A stretch of DNA of 64,000 nt from positions 124,001 through 188,000 of the forward strand of contig CAWDAL010000012.1 of assembly GCA_963800285.1 (NCBI GenBank), read 5' to 3'. The position numbers and the translations under genes are program-made. How positions within the stretch are numbered: position 1 is the first letter of the stretch; each line of letters opens with the position of its first letter. Below, one piece after another: positions 30,735 through 38,972 of this stretch. Below the pieces are notes generated by a model. That model was not told where the DNA came from. It worked only from the letters and a program-made list of their open reading frames with translations, and did not search any database. The stretch is from DASUPK01 sp963800285. Lineage in GTDB: Bacteria > Actinomycetota > Thermoleophilia > Solirubrobacterales > 70-9.

Positions 30735-32135
30735 ATGGAAGGCGGGACTGTGGCAAGGACGCCCTACACGCCTGCGCACTTCGACGAGGCCATCGATGCC
30801 GACGGCGAGCCGCGCGGGCACTACGCGGAGCTGCTTTCCGCCCTGGAGGGCATCGATCTCGACGAGGCGTCGGCCGGGATTCGCGAGCACCTTCGAGCGC
30901 AGGGCGTGGACTTCAAGGGCGACCAGGGGCCGGAGGAGTTTCCCCTCGACGTGGTCCCGAGGCTCCTGGAGGCCTCGGTCTGGGAGGAGCTCGAGGCGGG
31001 CCTTCGCCAGCGGGCCAGGGCTCTCAACGCCTTCATCGCGGACGCCTACAGCGAGCAGCGGATCGTCCGGGAGGGAGCGGTCCCCGCCCGCCTGATCGAG
31101 ACATCCGAGAACTTCGAGGCCGAGATGGTCGGAGTGGAGGTGTGCGGTCCGCACGCGCCGGTGTTCGGCTTCGACATCGTCCGGGGCGAGGACGGCCACT
31201 TCCGGATTCTCGAGGACAACGGCATGAACCCGTCCGGCATCGCCTACGCGCTCGCCGCGCGCACCGCGGTCGACGCCTTCGTGCCGCTTCAGCCTCCGGC
31301 CGAGCGCCGCGACATCGCCTACGCAGTGGAGCTGCTCGCCAAGGTGATCGCGAACGCGGCTCCGGATGACAGGCCGGATCCGAGCGTCGCGCTGATCTCC
31401 GAGGGCGCGGAGAACGGCGCCTGGTATGAGCACGTCGCGCTGGCGGAGCGGCTCGGCATTCCGATCGTCGATCCTGGCGACCTCGAGGTTCGCAGCGGCC
31501 GGCTGTACGGAGCGCCCGCAGGGAGGCGCTCCGTAGAGCTGGACGTCATCTACCTGCGCGACAACGTCGCGAAGCTCCGGGACGAGGAGGGCAGCCCGAC
31601 CTGGCAGCACGCCCTGCTCGAGCCGGTCCGCCGCGGGAACCTGAGCACCGTCAGCGCGTTCGGATCAGGCGTCGGAGACGACAAGCTCACCCACGCCTAC
31701 TCCGAGGAGCTCATCCGCTTCTACCTCGGCGAGGAGCCGATCATCCCCACGGTCCGGACCTACGACATGGCCGTCGACGAGCACCGCGAGGAGGTCTTCG
31801 AGCGGATCGACGAGATGGTCGTGAAGCCCCGGGCGGAGCTCGGCGGCAGGGGAGTGGTGATCGGGAAGCAGTCGAGCGCCGAGGAGCGCGAGGAGGTGAT
31901 GCGCCTCGCGCGCGAGACGCCCGAGGACTACGTCGCGCAGGAGACGGTTCAGCTCTCCACCCATCCGACCCATTGCGAGGGATCCCTCGAGCCCCGGCAC
32001 GTCGACCTGCGCGCGTTCGCATACGGAGACGAGATCGCGCCGGGCGGCCTCACCCGGGTCGCGCTCGAGCGCGGCTCACTGGTCGTCAACAGCACCCAGG
32101 GCGGCGGCGCCAAGGACACCTGGGTGCTGTGCTGA
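30735..32135 (+). CDS. Circularly permuted ATP-grasp protein (DUF404/DUF407-like)
   Basis: 466 residues. Motifs of the circularly permuted ATP-grasp family: PRLLEASVWEELEAGLRQRA, ALNAFIADAYSEQRIVREGA, FGFDIVRGEDGHFRILEDNGMNPSGIAY, LDVIYLRDNV, VKPRAELGGRGVVIGK (nucleotide-binding loop) and GSLEPRHVDLRAFAYGD, then VALERGSLVVNSTQGGGAKDTWV. Such proteins are predicted carboxylate-amine ligases, often coded with an alpha-E protein and a transglutaminase; neither is here. The TPP enzyme starts 20 bp downstream, so the two are probably co-transcribed. Substrate unknown. Confidence 0.82.
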   Translation: MEGGTVARTPYTPAHFDEAIDADGEPRGHYAELLSALEGIDLDEASAGIREHLRAQGVDFKGDQGPEEFPLDVVPRLLEASVWEELEAGLRQRARALNAFIADAYSEQRIVREGAVPARLIETSENFEAEMVGVEVCGPHAPVFGFDIVRGEDGHFRILEDNGMNPSGIAYALAARTAVDAFVPLQPPAERRDIAYAVELLAKVIANAAPDDRPDPSVALISEGAENGAWYEHVALAERLGIPIVDPGDLEVRSGRLYGAPAGRRSVELDVIYLRDNVAKLRDEEGSPTWQHALLEPVRRGNLSTVSAFGSGVGDDKLTHAYSEELIRFYLGEEPIIPTVRTYDMAVDEHREEVFERIDEMVVKPRAELGGRGVVIGKQSSAEEREEVMRLARETPEDYVAQETVQLSTHPTHCEGSLEPRHVDLRAFAYGDEIAPGGLTRVALERGSLVVNSTQGGGAKDTWVLC

Positions 32136-32154
32136 GTCAGTAGTCTCGGCCGAG

Positions 32155-33822
32155 ATGGCTGAGCGGGTCGAGGAGAGTGCGGAGGTCGCTGAGGCGCACG
32201 AGAATGCCGGGCCGGTACACGGCGGGCGCCTGGTCGCCCAGGCCATGCGCAGCCGGGGCGCCACCAAGCTCTTCACCCTCTCCGGCGGCCATCTCTTCTC
32301 GATCTACGACGGCTGCAAGGAGGAGGGGATCGACGTGATCGACACCCGCCACGAGCAGTCGGCCGCCTTCGCCGCGATCGGCTGGGCGAAGGCCACCCGC
32401 GAGCCGGGCATCTGCGCGCTGACCGCCGGCTGCGGCGTCACCAACGGGATGAGCGCCATCGCCTCGGCACAGGCCGACGGTGTGCCGCTGGTCACGCTGG
32501 GCGGCCGCGCGCCGGAGATGAGGTGGGGGATGGGCTCGCTCCAGGAGGTCGATCACCTGCCGTTCGTGAGCCCGCTGGTCAAGTCGGCCCAGACGGTCAA
32601 GGACCCGGGGAAGCTCGCCCGGACCACGGCCGAGGCGATCGACTCCGCCGCGACCGCGCCGCTCGGCCCCACCTTCGTCGACTACCCGCTGGACGTCGTC
32701 TTCTCGGAGGCGGAGCCGGAGATACCCGATCCGCCGGCGCAATCCGACCGCCCCGCAGACGGTGCCGGGCGCGTCGCAAAGATGCTGTCGGAGGCCGAGC
32801 GCCCCGCGATCATGGCCGGATCCAACCTCTACTGGGCGTTCGCCGAGGGTGAGCTCCGGGAGCTGGCCGAGACGCTCGGAGTCCCGGTCTTCCTCAACGG
32901 CCTGGGCCGCGGCTGTCTTCCGCCCGACCATGAGCTCTACTTCTCGCGCGCGCGGAGCACCGCCCTGAAGGAGTGCGACGTCGCCCTGGTGATCGGCGTT
33001 CCCCTCGACTTCCGGCTCGGCTTCGGCGCCGCGATCGGGGAGGACGCGACCCTGATCCAGCTCGACTTCGCGCCCACGAGGTTCGAGAAGTCCCGGCTCC
33101 CCGACCTCGCTCTCGCCGGCGACATCGGCGCAACGCTCACCGAGGTCCGCGAGTCGGCCTCGGGCGATCCCAAGCGGACGGCTCCCTGGGTCGAGAAGCT
33201 CCGGCACACCGAGCTCGAGAAGCGCGCCGAGGAGCAGGAGCTGCTCGACGACGACCGCTCTCCGTTGCACCCGATGCGGGTGTACCGCGAGCTCGGTGAC
33301 TTTCTCGAGCGCGACGCGATCGTGGTCGGCGACGGCGGCGACTTCGTCAGCTTCGCGGGCCGTGTCTGGGAGACCTGGGAGCCGGGCACGTGGATGGACC
33401 CGGGCCCGTACGGGTGCCTCGGCGCCGGCCCGGGACAGGCGATCGGGGCAAAGCTCGCCCACCCCGAGCGCCAGGTCTGCCTTCTGCTCGGCGATGGCGC
33501 ATTCGGCTTCTCCGGGATGGAGTTCGACACGATGGCCCGCCACAACCTGCCGATCGTCGCCGTGATGGGCAACAATGGCATCTGGGCTCTCGAGCATCAC
33601 CCGATGAAGTTCCTCTACGGCTATTCGCTCGCCGCCGAGCTTCGACCCGAGACCCGCTACGACGAGGTCGTCTCGGCCCTCGGCTGTCACGGCGAGCTGG
33701 TCCGCACGCCGGGTGAGCTGAAGCCGGCCCTCGAGCGGGCCTTCGCATCCGGCAAGCCGGCGCTGGTGAACGTGCTCACCGACCCGGAGGTCGTCTACCC
33801 GCGCCGCGCGAATCTGGCGTGA
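32155..33822 (+). CDS. Thiamine-diphosphate-dependent enzyme, acetolactate synthase-like
   Basis: 555 residues with the three-domain TPP layout: N-terminal Pyr domain (RSRGATKLFTLSGGHLFSIY, DTRHEQSAAFAAIGWAKATR with the catalytic Glu), a central domain (about 210-350), and the C-terminal PP domain with GDGAFGFSGMEFDTMARHN and VMGNNGIW (the GDG...NN metal/diphosphate motif). Closest by eye to acetolactate synthase large subunits, glyoxylate carboligase and oxalyl-CoA decarboxylase. No regulatory subunit gene lies beside it, so a biosynthetic isoleucine/valine role is not assured. It follows the ATP-grasp gene and precedes a DUF5661 gene by 13 bp. Confidence 0.85.
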   Translation: MAERVEESAEVAEAHENAGPVHGGRLVAQAMRSRGATKLFTLSGGHLFSIYDGCKEEGIDVIDTRHEQSAAFAAIGWAKATREPGICALTAGCGVTNGMSAIASAQADGVPLVTLGGRAPEMRWGMGSLQEVDHLPFVSPLVKSAQTVKDPGKLARTTAEAIDSAATAPLGPTFVDYPLDVVFSEAEPEIPDPPAQSDRPADGAGRVAKMLSEAERPAIMAGSNLYWAFAEGELRELAETLGVPVFLNGLGRGCLPPDHELYFSRARSTALKECDVALVIGVPLDFRLGFGAAIGEDATLIQLDFAPTRFEKSRLPDLALAGDIGATLTEVRESASGDPKRTAPWVEKLRHTELEKRAEEQELLDDDRSPLHPMRVYRELGDFLERDAIVVGDGGDFVSFAGRVWETWEPGTWMDPGPYGCLGAGPGQAIGAKLAHPERQVCLLLGDGAFGFSGMEFDTMARHNLPIVAVMGNNGIWALEHHPMKFLYGYSLAAELRPETRYDEVVSALGCHGELVRTPGELKPALERAFASGKPALVNVLTDPEVVYPRRANLA

Positions 33823-33835
33823 TGGAGGTGAAGAG

Positions 33836-34111
33836 ATGAGCGCCGATAGGAAGGTCGACGCCGACGAGGCCCGCAGCATCGGCGAGCAGATCGGAATCGA
33901 CTGGGACTCTGCCCCCTTCGACGTGGAGCAGTTCCGGATCGGCATGGAGGTCGAGTTCGAGCACGGCAGCCATGACCCGGCGACGAACGTCACCGACGAC
34001 GACCCGGTGATCACGGGCAAGATCGCCCTGGCCCATCTGAACGAGTTCGCCGACTACTACACCCGCCTCCAGAAGATGGAGGCGGAGGCCGAGGCGGGTT
34101 TCCAGGGCTAG
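33836..34111 (+). CDS. DUF5661 family small protein
   Basis: 91 residues with a GGAGG ribosome-binding site. Recognisable DUF5661 pattern: ARSIGEQIGIDWDSAPFDVEQFRIGMEVEFEHG, then DPATNVTDDDPVITGKIALAHLNEFADYYTRLQKME. The function of this family is not known; the dense conserved acidic and His residues suggest metal or partner binding. It is likely co-transcribed with the TPP enzyme. Confidence 0.8.
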   Translation: MSADRKVDADEARSIGEQIGIDWDSAPFDVEQFRIGMEVEFEHGSHDPATNVTDDDPVITGKIALAHLNEFADYYTRLQKMEAEAEAGFQG

Positions 34112-34210
34112 GCCCGGCGGCAGCGGTACGCTGGTAGAGAGCATTCGCTCGGCGGCTCCTCCCTCTTCCCTCGCGCGAATTCGTCCAGAGGGTCAGGAAG
34201 GTGGAGTTAG

Positions 34211-34573
34211 ATGCCCAAGACGAAGACCGAGCCCGCGGCCGACTGGACCTGCGCACGCTGTGACGTGACGGTCAGCTGGATGGCGGAGGTGGAGCGCCCG
34301 GCGCTGCCGGCGACCTGGATCGAGGAGGCGGGCGAGCTCTATTGCCTGGGGTGCCGCCGGGAAATGGCGGGCGAGGCCGCGCTGGCCGGGCTCGATGATG
34401 AGTCCGCTGCGCGCCGCAAGCAGGTGGAGTCGCGGGCCCGAATCGATTTCGAGATGAAGCGCCGTCCCGAGAGCCAGGACAACCGAATCGCCCAGGTGTG
34501 CCACACCAATGTGAAGGCGGTTCAACAGGCGCGCGTTCGCCTCGGCCTGCAGTCGAGGCGGCCCGCCGCCTAG
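34211..34573 (+). CDS. Zinc-ribbon + helix-turn-helix protein, copy A
   Basis: 120 residues. The N-terminal half has a zinc ribbon, WTCARCDVTVSW, then LPATWIEEAGELYCLGCRREMAGEA (CxxC...CxxC). The C-terminal half resembles a helix-turn-helix: RARIDFEMKRRPESQDNRIA, then HTNVKAVQQARVRLG. It is clearly paralogous to the gene at 35574, with near-identical ribbon cores. Probably a small DNA-binding regulator. The stop codon is shared with the convergent flippase-like gene (the palindromic CTAG at 34570-34573 serves both). Confidence 0.7.
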   Translation: MPKTKTEPAADWTCARCDVTVSWMAEVERPALPATWIEEAGELYCLGCRREMAGEAALAGLDDESAARRKQVESRARIDFEMKRRPESQDNRIAQVCHTNVKAVQQARVRLGLQSRRPAA

Positions 34574-35514
34574 GCGGCGGGCGCCGAGAGGGCCGGGGCC
34601 GCGCCGGGTTCACGGCGCAGCCAGAGCCGGTCCACCAGTGCCCAGCTCGCGAAGCAGAGCGCGCCGGCGGCGGCGGTGGCGGTGAGCAGCGCGCCCGCGG
34701 CGGCCGAGGCCGCCACTCCGTCGGTGCCGAGGATCAGAACCGCCGTCGCGGCTCCCAGGCTCGGGCCGATCGGGAAGAGACCGACGACGGCCAGCCCGAT
34801 CAGCAGCGCGGTCGAATCGAGCACGGAGGCGTCGACGCCGCTCCAGTTGAGCAGCAGCCAGTTGCGAGCGATCTGAATGACTACGGCAACGCAGACCAGG
34901 GCGATGATCCGGCTGCGTCCCTGCATCCCACGGAGCACGGCGATGCCGGTCCAGAACCCCTCGCGCCTGTTGCGTGCCACCCGCTGCATGCCGCCGAGCA
35001 GCCCGGCCATCGCCGCGAAGGCAACCAGCGGAACCCACCAGGGGACGCCGAGCGGGCCGACCAGCGTGAAGGAGCAGATCGCCGCCAGCGCAGCCTCGAT
35101 CACGACGATCGGCAGCTCCGCGGCGAGCAGGACGGGGGCACGCGGGCATTCGCGCGGCGCTGTGCGCCGGAGCGCGGCGATCCGTACCGCCAGGCCGAAC
35201 TGGCCATTGAAGATGTTCCCCACATACCCGAGGCTCGAAGCGCGGTAGAGCCGCCGCCGGCTGATGCTGCCGCCGGCCGCGCCGATGCAGACGCTCCAGG
35301 CCTCGCTGCGGGCGATCAGCCAGAGGACGTGGAGTGCGACGGCGGCGCCGAGCACCCAAATGGGAGCGGAGCCGAGGGCGACGATGAAGTCGTGGCCGTG
35401 TCCTGCGAGTGCGATCGCGAGTGCGACTGCCACCAACATTCCACCGCCGAGGCTGACCATCGTGGGGTGTCGGCGAACGATCAAGCGGAGCGCCGCCACC
35501 CTCGCGCGGATCAA
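34570..35514 (-). CDS. Flippase-like membrane protein, UPF0104 / LPG synthase TM-region family
   Basis: 314 residues from TTG 35514 (ATG 35460 is the alternative). About eight membrane segments. The pattern is that of the LPG_synthase_TM/UPF0104 domain: LHVLWLIARSEAWSVCIGAAGG, RRRLYRASSLGYVGNIFNGQFGLAVRIAALRR (conserved mid-segment), ELPIVVIEAAL. Proteins of this fold translocate lipids or act with glycosyltransferases in envelope assembly; there is no catalytic synthase domain here. It lies between two zinc-ribbon/HTH paralogs. Confidence 0.75.
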   Translation of the reverse strand: MIRARVAALRLIVRRHPTMVSLGGGMLVAVALAIALAGHGHDFIVALGSAPIWVLGAAVALHVLWLIARSEAWSVCIGAAGGSISRRRLYRASSLGYVGNIFNGQFGLAVRIAALRRTAPRECPRAPVLLAAELPIVVIEAALAAICSFTLVGPLGVPWWVPLVAFAAMAGLLGGMQRVARNRREGFWTGIAVLRGMQGRSRIIALVCVAVVIQIARNWLLLNWSGVDASVLDSTALLIGLAVVGLFPIGPSLGAATAVLILGTDGVAASAAAGALLTATAAAGALCFASWALVDRLWLRREPGAAPALSAPAA

Positions 35515-35573
35515 GGGTGCCGTTTCATTGAGTGACCAGCCTAGCCCTCCTGGGCCATCCCTACACTGGGTTG

Positions 35574-35951
35574 GTGACGAACTCCCCCTCAGCGTCGCCC
35601 AACACCTGGACCTGCTCCCGCTGTGAGGTGACCGTCTCCTTCGCGCCCGACTTCGAGAACACGGGCCTGCCCGCCACCTGGATCGAGGAGGACGGCGAGC
35701 TCTACTGCCTCGGTTGCCGCCGCGACATGGCCGGCGAGGCTGGGATCGAGGGGACGGATGAGGACACGCCCTCCCAGAAGAGACTGCAGATGCGCTCCCA
35801 CGCCCGGATCGAGTTCGAGATCAAGCGCGATCCGAGCCGCGAGGACAACCGGATCGCCAAGGCGGTCGGCACCTCGACCTTCGCCGTCCGCAAGGCGCGT
35901 GCGCGTTTGGAAGGGGACCCGATCGAAGAGGACCCGAAGAAGCAGGACTGA
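35574..35951 (+). CDS. Zinc-ribbon + helix-turn-helix protein, copy B
   Basis: 125 residues from GTG 35574. The same two modules as the gene at 34211: WTCSRCEVTVSF, LPATWIEEDGELYCLGCRRDMAGEA, then HARIEFEIKRDPSREDNRIAKAVGTSTFAVRKARARLEG. The ribbon is nearly identical to copy A, while the linkers differ. The two copies flank the flippase-like gene. Likely a regulator; target unknown. Confidence 0.7.
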   Translation: MTNSPSASPNTWTCSRCEVTVSFAPDFENTGLPATWIEEDGELYCLGCRRDMAGEAGIEGTDEDTPSQKRLQMRSHARIEFEIKRDPSREDNRIAKAVGTSTFAVRKARARLEGDPIEEDPKKQD

Positions 35952-36111
35952 CGGGTTCCGCCCGGTGTGGACCGCGGACCCTGCTACCGTGGTTCGCGTC
36001 GGGTCGACCACATGGGTCCCCGAGAGGTTCCGTTTCCTTCCTCAGGCGCTCCGAAAGCGCGTTAGTTGGGTCACAGGATCTCCAACGAACGCACATAAGG
36101 AGTCAGCACTC

Positions 36112-37407
36112 ATGTCATCCGAATCATTCGCCGATCTCGGCGTGTCTAGCCCAGTCCTGGGCGCACTCGCCAAGCGCGGCATCTCAGAACCATTTGCGGT
36201 GCAGAGACTTTGCATCGCCGACGTCCTCGCAGGTGAGGACGTCCTCGTCCAGTCACCGACTGGATCGGGCAAGACGCTCGCCTTCGGCATCCCGATGGTC
36301 GAGCGCGTCCAGGCCGACTCTCGCCGCCCCGCGGTCCTCGTCCTGGCGCCCACGCGCGAGCTCGCGGAGCAGATCGTCGACGAGCTTCGCTCGATCGCGC
36401 AGTCCAGAGCCTTGAAGATCGCCCCCGTCTTCGGTGGGGTCGGAATCCCGGCGCAGGCGAAGAAGGCCGCGCAGGCTCACATCGTCGTGGCGACCCCCGG
36501 TCGCCTCGAGGACCTGCTGGAGCGCGGCGCCTTCAACCTCAAGCAGATCCAGCTCCTCGTCCTCGACGAGGCAGACCGGATGCTCGACATGGGCTTCAAG
36601 CCCGCCGTCGACCGGATCGTCTCGAAGATGCCGCGCGATCGCCAGACGCTCTTCTTCTCGGCGACGCTCGAGGGAGCGGCCGGCAAGGTCGCCGCGTCCT
36701 ACACCCAGAACGCGCGCCGGCACGTCCACGCGCCGAAGGTGGAGAAGGCGGCCACCGAGCACCGCTTCGTCCATTTGCCGCATGCCGACAAGATCGACGC
36801 GCTGGTCGCCGAGCTCCGCCACACCGAACGAGGCCGCACGCTGGTCTTCGTCCGCACCAAGCGCGGGGCGGACCGGCTCGTCAAGAAGCTCGGCAACGCG
36901 AAGGTGAGGGCTGTCGCCATGCACGGCAACAAGTCCCAGAGCCAGCGCCGCCGCGCCCTCGCCGACTTCGAGAACGGCAAGATCGACACCCTCGTCGCCA
37001 CGGACGTCGCCTCCCGCGGGATCGACGTCGATGAGATCACGCACGTGATCAACTTCGACGCCCCTGAGGACCGCGACACCTACGTGCACCGCACCGGCCG
37101 CACAGGCCGAGCGGGCGCCACGGGCGTCGCCGCCAGCTTCGTCCTTCCCGATCAGCATCACGAGATGCGCAAGATTGCGACGGACCTCGGCCTTCATCGC
37201 GAATTCAGCGAAGGCCCCGGATTCGAGCACGCCGCTCGCCAGCACTCCAGTAACGGATCAGCGAGCGGCAAGAGCTTCAACGGGAACGGACGAGGCGGGC
37301 GCAAGCCGAGCCGGAACGGGAATGGGAACCGGGGGCCGAAGAGCTACAGCGCCCGTCCCTCCCGCAACGGCCGGTCGCGTCGCCGCCGCACTCGGTCATC
37401 CGTCTAG
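36112..37407 (+). CDS. DEAD-box ATP-dependent RNA helicase
   Basis: 431 residues from ATG 36112, with AGGAG about 10 bp upstream. All core motifs are visible: Q motif (ISEPFAVQ), SPTGSGKT, PTRELAEQ, GGVG, TPGRLEDLL, DEAD, SAT, then ATDVASRGIDV and HRTGRTGRAG. The C-terminal ~60 residues are a Gly/Asn/Arg-rich low-complexity tail typical of RNA-binding cold-shock helicases (RhlE/CsdA type). The leader of ~110 nt is longer than average and contains a small GCGCT/AGCGC hairpin (36046-36060), so post-transcriptional control is possible. Confidence 0.93.
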   Translation: MSSESFADLGVSSPVLGALAKRGISEPFAVQRLCIADVLAGEDVLVQSPTGSGKTLAFGIPMVERVQADSRRPAVLVLAPTRELAEQIVDELRSIAQSRALKIAPVFGGVGIPAQAKKAAQAHIVVATPGRLEDLLERGAFNLKQIQLLVLDEADRMLDMGFKPAVDRIVSKMPRDRQTLFFSATLEGAAGKVAASYTQNARRHVHAPKVEKAATEHRFVHLPHADKIDALVAELRHTERGRTLVFVRTKRGADRLVKKLGNAKVRAVAMHGNKSQSQRRRALADFENGKIDTLVATDVASRGIDVDEITHVINFDAPEDRDTYVHRTGRTGRAGATGVAASFVLPDQHHEMRKIATDLGLHREFSEGPGFEHAARQHSSNGSASGKSFNGNGRGGRKPSRNGNGNRGPKSYSARPSRNGRSRRRRTRSSV

Positions 37408-37447
37408 TAGAGGGCGATCGACCCAATAATCGGGGGGTGTAAGCGCG

Positions 37448-37490
37448 GGCCAGGACCGATGTATGGCATAGCCCATGCTCGATCCTGGCC
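37448..37490 (+). promoter_or_regulatory. Inverted repeat enclosing the start codon of the glycosyltransferase gene
   Basis: GGCCAGGACCGA (37448-37459) pairs with TCGATCCTGGCC (37479-37490) over 12 bp with one mismatch. The ATG at 37475 sits in the loop just before the right arm. No Shine-Dalgarno is visible, so the structure could control initiation, or be a protein-binding operator. Confidence 0.45.
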
Positions 37491-38959
37491 AAACGCGCGA
37501 AGAACCTGCCACGACCAACGGCAATGGAACGGTGGCGTCCAACGGCAATGGGGGGACGCGCACTCTCCCCAAGCCCGCGCATCTGAATGATGCGCTGCCG
37601 GTCGTCTCGGCGAACGGGAACGGATTCCCGGTCGCCGAGAAGCTTCCCGAGGATCACCGCCGCTTCTACCTCTCGCTCAAGCTCAAGCTGCTCTTCGTCG
37701 CGATGTGCAGCCTGGGCTGGGTCGCGTTCTCACTCTGGCTCGCGATCCCGTGGATCGAGGAGCTCGGCAAGTCGATCACCGTCCCGCTCGCCGCGGCGCT
37801 GATCGCCGGCATCGCGATCATCCCGGGCTATCTGAATGCCCACTTGATCTCCTCGCTGCTCTTCGACAAGGCGCCGAGGCTGCGCTTCGACATCGAATTC
37901 CCGGCGATCACGCTGATCGTCGCCTGCTTCAACGAGGAGGACGTGATCGAGGAGACCCTCGACTACGCCGCGACGCAGGACTACCCGGGCGAGCTCCACA
38001 TCCTGGTCGCCGACGATGGCTCCACGGACCGGACCGTCGAGCTGGCGAGCATCTGCGCCGAGATGGACGAGCGGATCTCGGTCCGCAGCTTCCCGCACGG
38101 CGGCAAGGCCAACACTCTGAACGCTGCGCTCGCCGAGGTCCACACCCCGCTGATGGCCACGGTCGACGCCGACACCCTTCTCATGCCCCAGGCTCTCAAG
38201 CGTTGCGTCGCGCGCCTCCAGGTCTCGCCGCCGACGACTGTTGCGGTCGCCGGCGCGGTCTTCGTCCGCAACTCCCGCGCGAACCTGCTCACCCAGGCGC
38301 AGGAGTGGGACTACTTCCTCGGCATCGCCTCGATCAAGCGCCAGCAGGGCCTCTTCCAGGGCACGCTGGTCGCGCAGGGCGCCTTCAGCGTCTACCGCAC
38401 CGACCCCGTCAAGGAGGTCGGCGGCTGGCCGGACCGGATCGGCGAGGACATCGTCCTCACCTGGGCGATGATGCACAAGGGCGCCGGCGTCACCTACGAG
38501 AAGACCGCCGTCGCCTTCACCGACGCCCCCACGACCGCCAAGGCCTTCGCCAAGCAGCGCCGCCGCTGGGCCCGGGGCATGATCGAGGGCCTGCGCGAGT
38601 TCGGCCCCGCCCTGATCAAGGGCCGCCGCTCCTACGCCCACTCGATCTTCGTCGACTACATCTTCCCCTACGTCGACGTCGTCTACTCGATCGCCTTTCC
38701 CGTGGGCATCATCCTCGCCCTCGGCTTCCAGAACTACGCGATCGTCGGCCCGCTCACGCTGCTCGTGTTGCCGCTCAACATGATCCTCAGCGGAATCATG
38801 TTCAAGCTCTCGCGCGACTCCTTCGAGGAGGTCGGCCTGAAGGTTCGCCGCAACATCAAGGGCTTCTTCAGCTACCTGCTGCTCTACCAGCTCTTCATGT
38901 CGCCGATCAGCGTCGTCGGCTACTTCCAAGAGCTGTTCCGCGCCAAGCGGAAGTGGTAG
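37475..38959 (+). CDS. Processive family-2 glycosyltransferase, membrane (PgaC / cellulose synthase-like)
   Basis: 494 residues. A ~60-residue Asn/Gly-rich cytoplasmic N-terminus is followed by two membrane segments (about 70-130), a GT-A catalytic domain (about 145-360) and three or four C-terminal membrane segments. Catalytic motifs: VACFNEED, ADDGSTD, DADT, GEDIVLT and KQRRRWARG (the QxxRW product-binding motif of processive enzymes). Likely polymerises an exopolysaccharide such as poly-N-acetylglucosamine or a related beta-glycan through the membrane. No deacetylase or PilZ partner is adjacent. The polymer identity is inference. Confidence 0.88.
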   Translation: MLDPGQTREEPATTNGNGTVASNGNGGTRTLPKPAHLNDALPVVSANGNGFPVAEKLPEDHRRFYLSLKLKLLFVAMCSLGWVAFSLWLAIPWIEELGKSITVPLAAALIAGIAIIPGYLNAHLISSLLFDKAPRLRFDIEFPAITLIVACFNEEDVIEETLDYAATQDYPGELHILVADDGSTDRTVELASICAEMDERISVRSFPHGGKANTLNAALAEVHTPLMATVDADTLLMPQALKRCVARLQVSPPTTVAVAGAVFVRNSRANLLTQAQEWDYFLGIASIKRQQGLFQGTLVAQGAFSVYRTDPVKEVGGWPDRIGEDIVLTWAMMHKGAGVTYEKTAVAFTDAPTTAKAFAKQRRRWARGMIEGLREFGPALIKGRRSYAHSIFVDYIFPYVDVVYSIAFPVGIILALGFQNYAIVGPLTLLVLPLNMILSGIMFKLSRDSFEEVGLKVRRNIKGFFSYLLLYQLFMSPISVVGYFQELFRAKRKW

Positions 38960-38972
38960 CCACGCACCGGGC

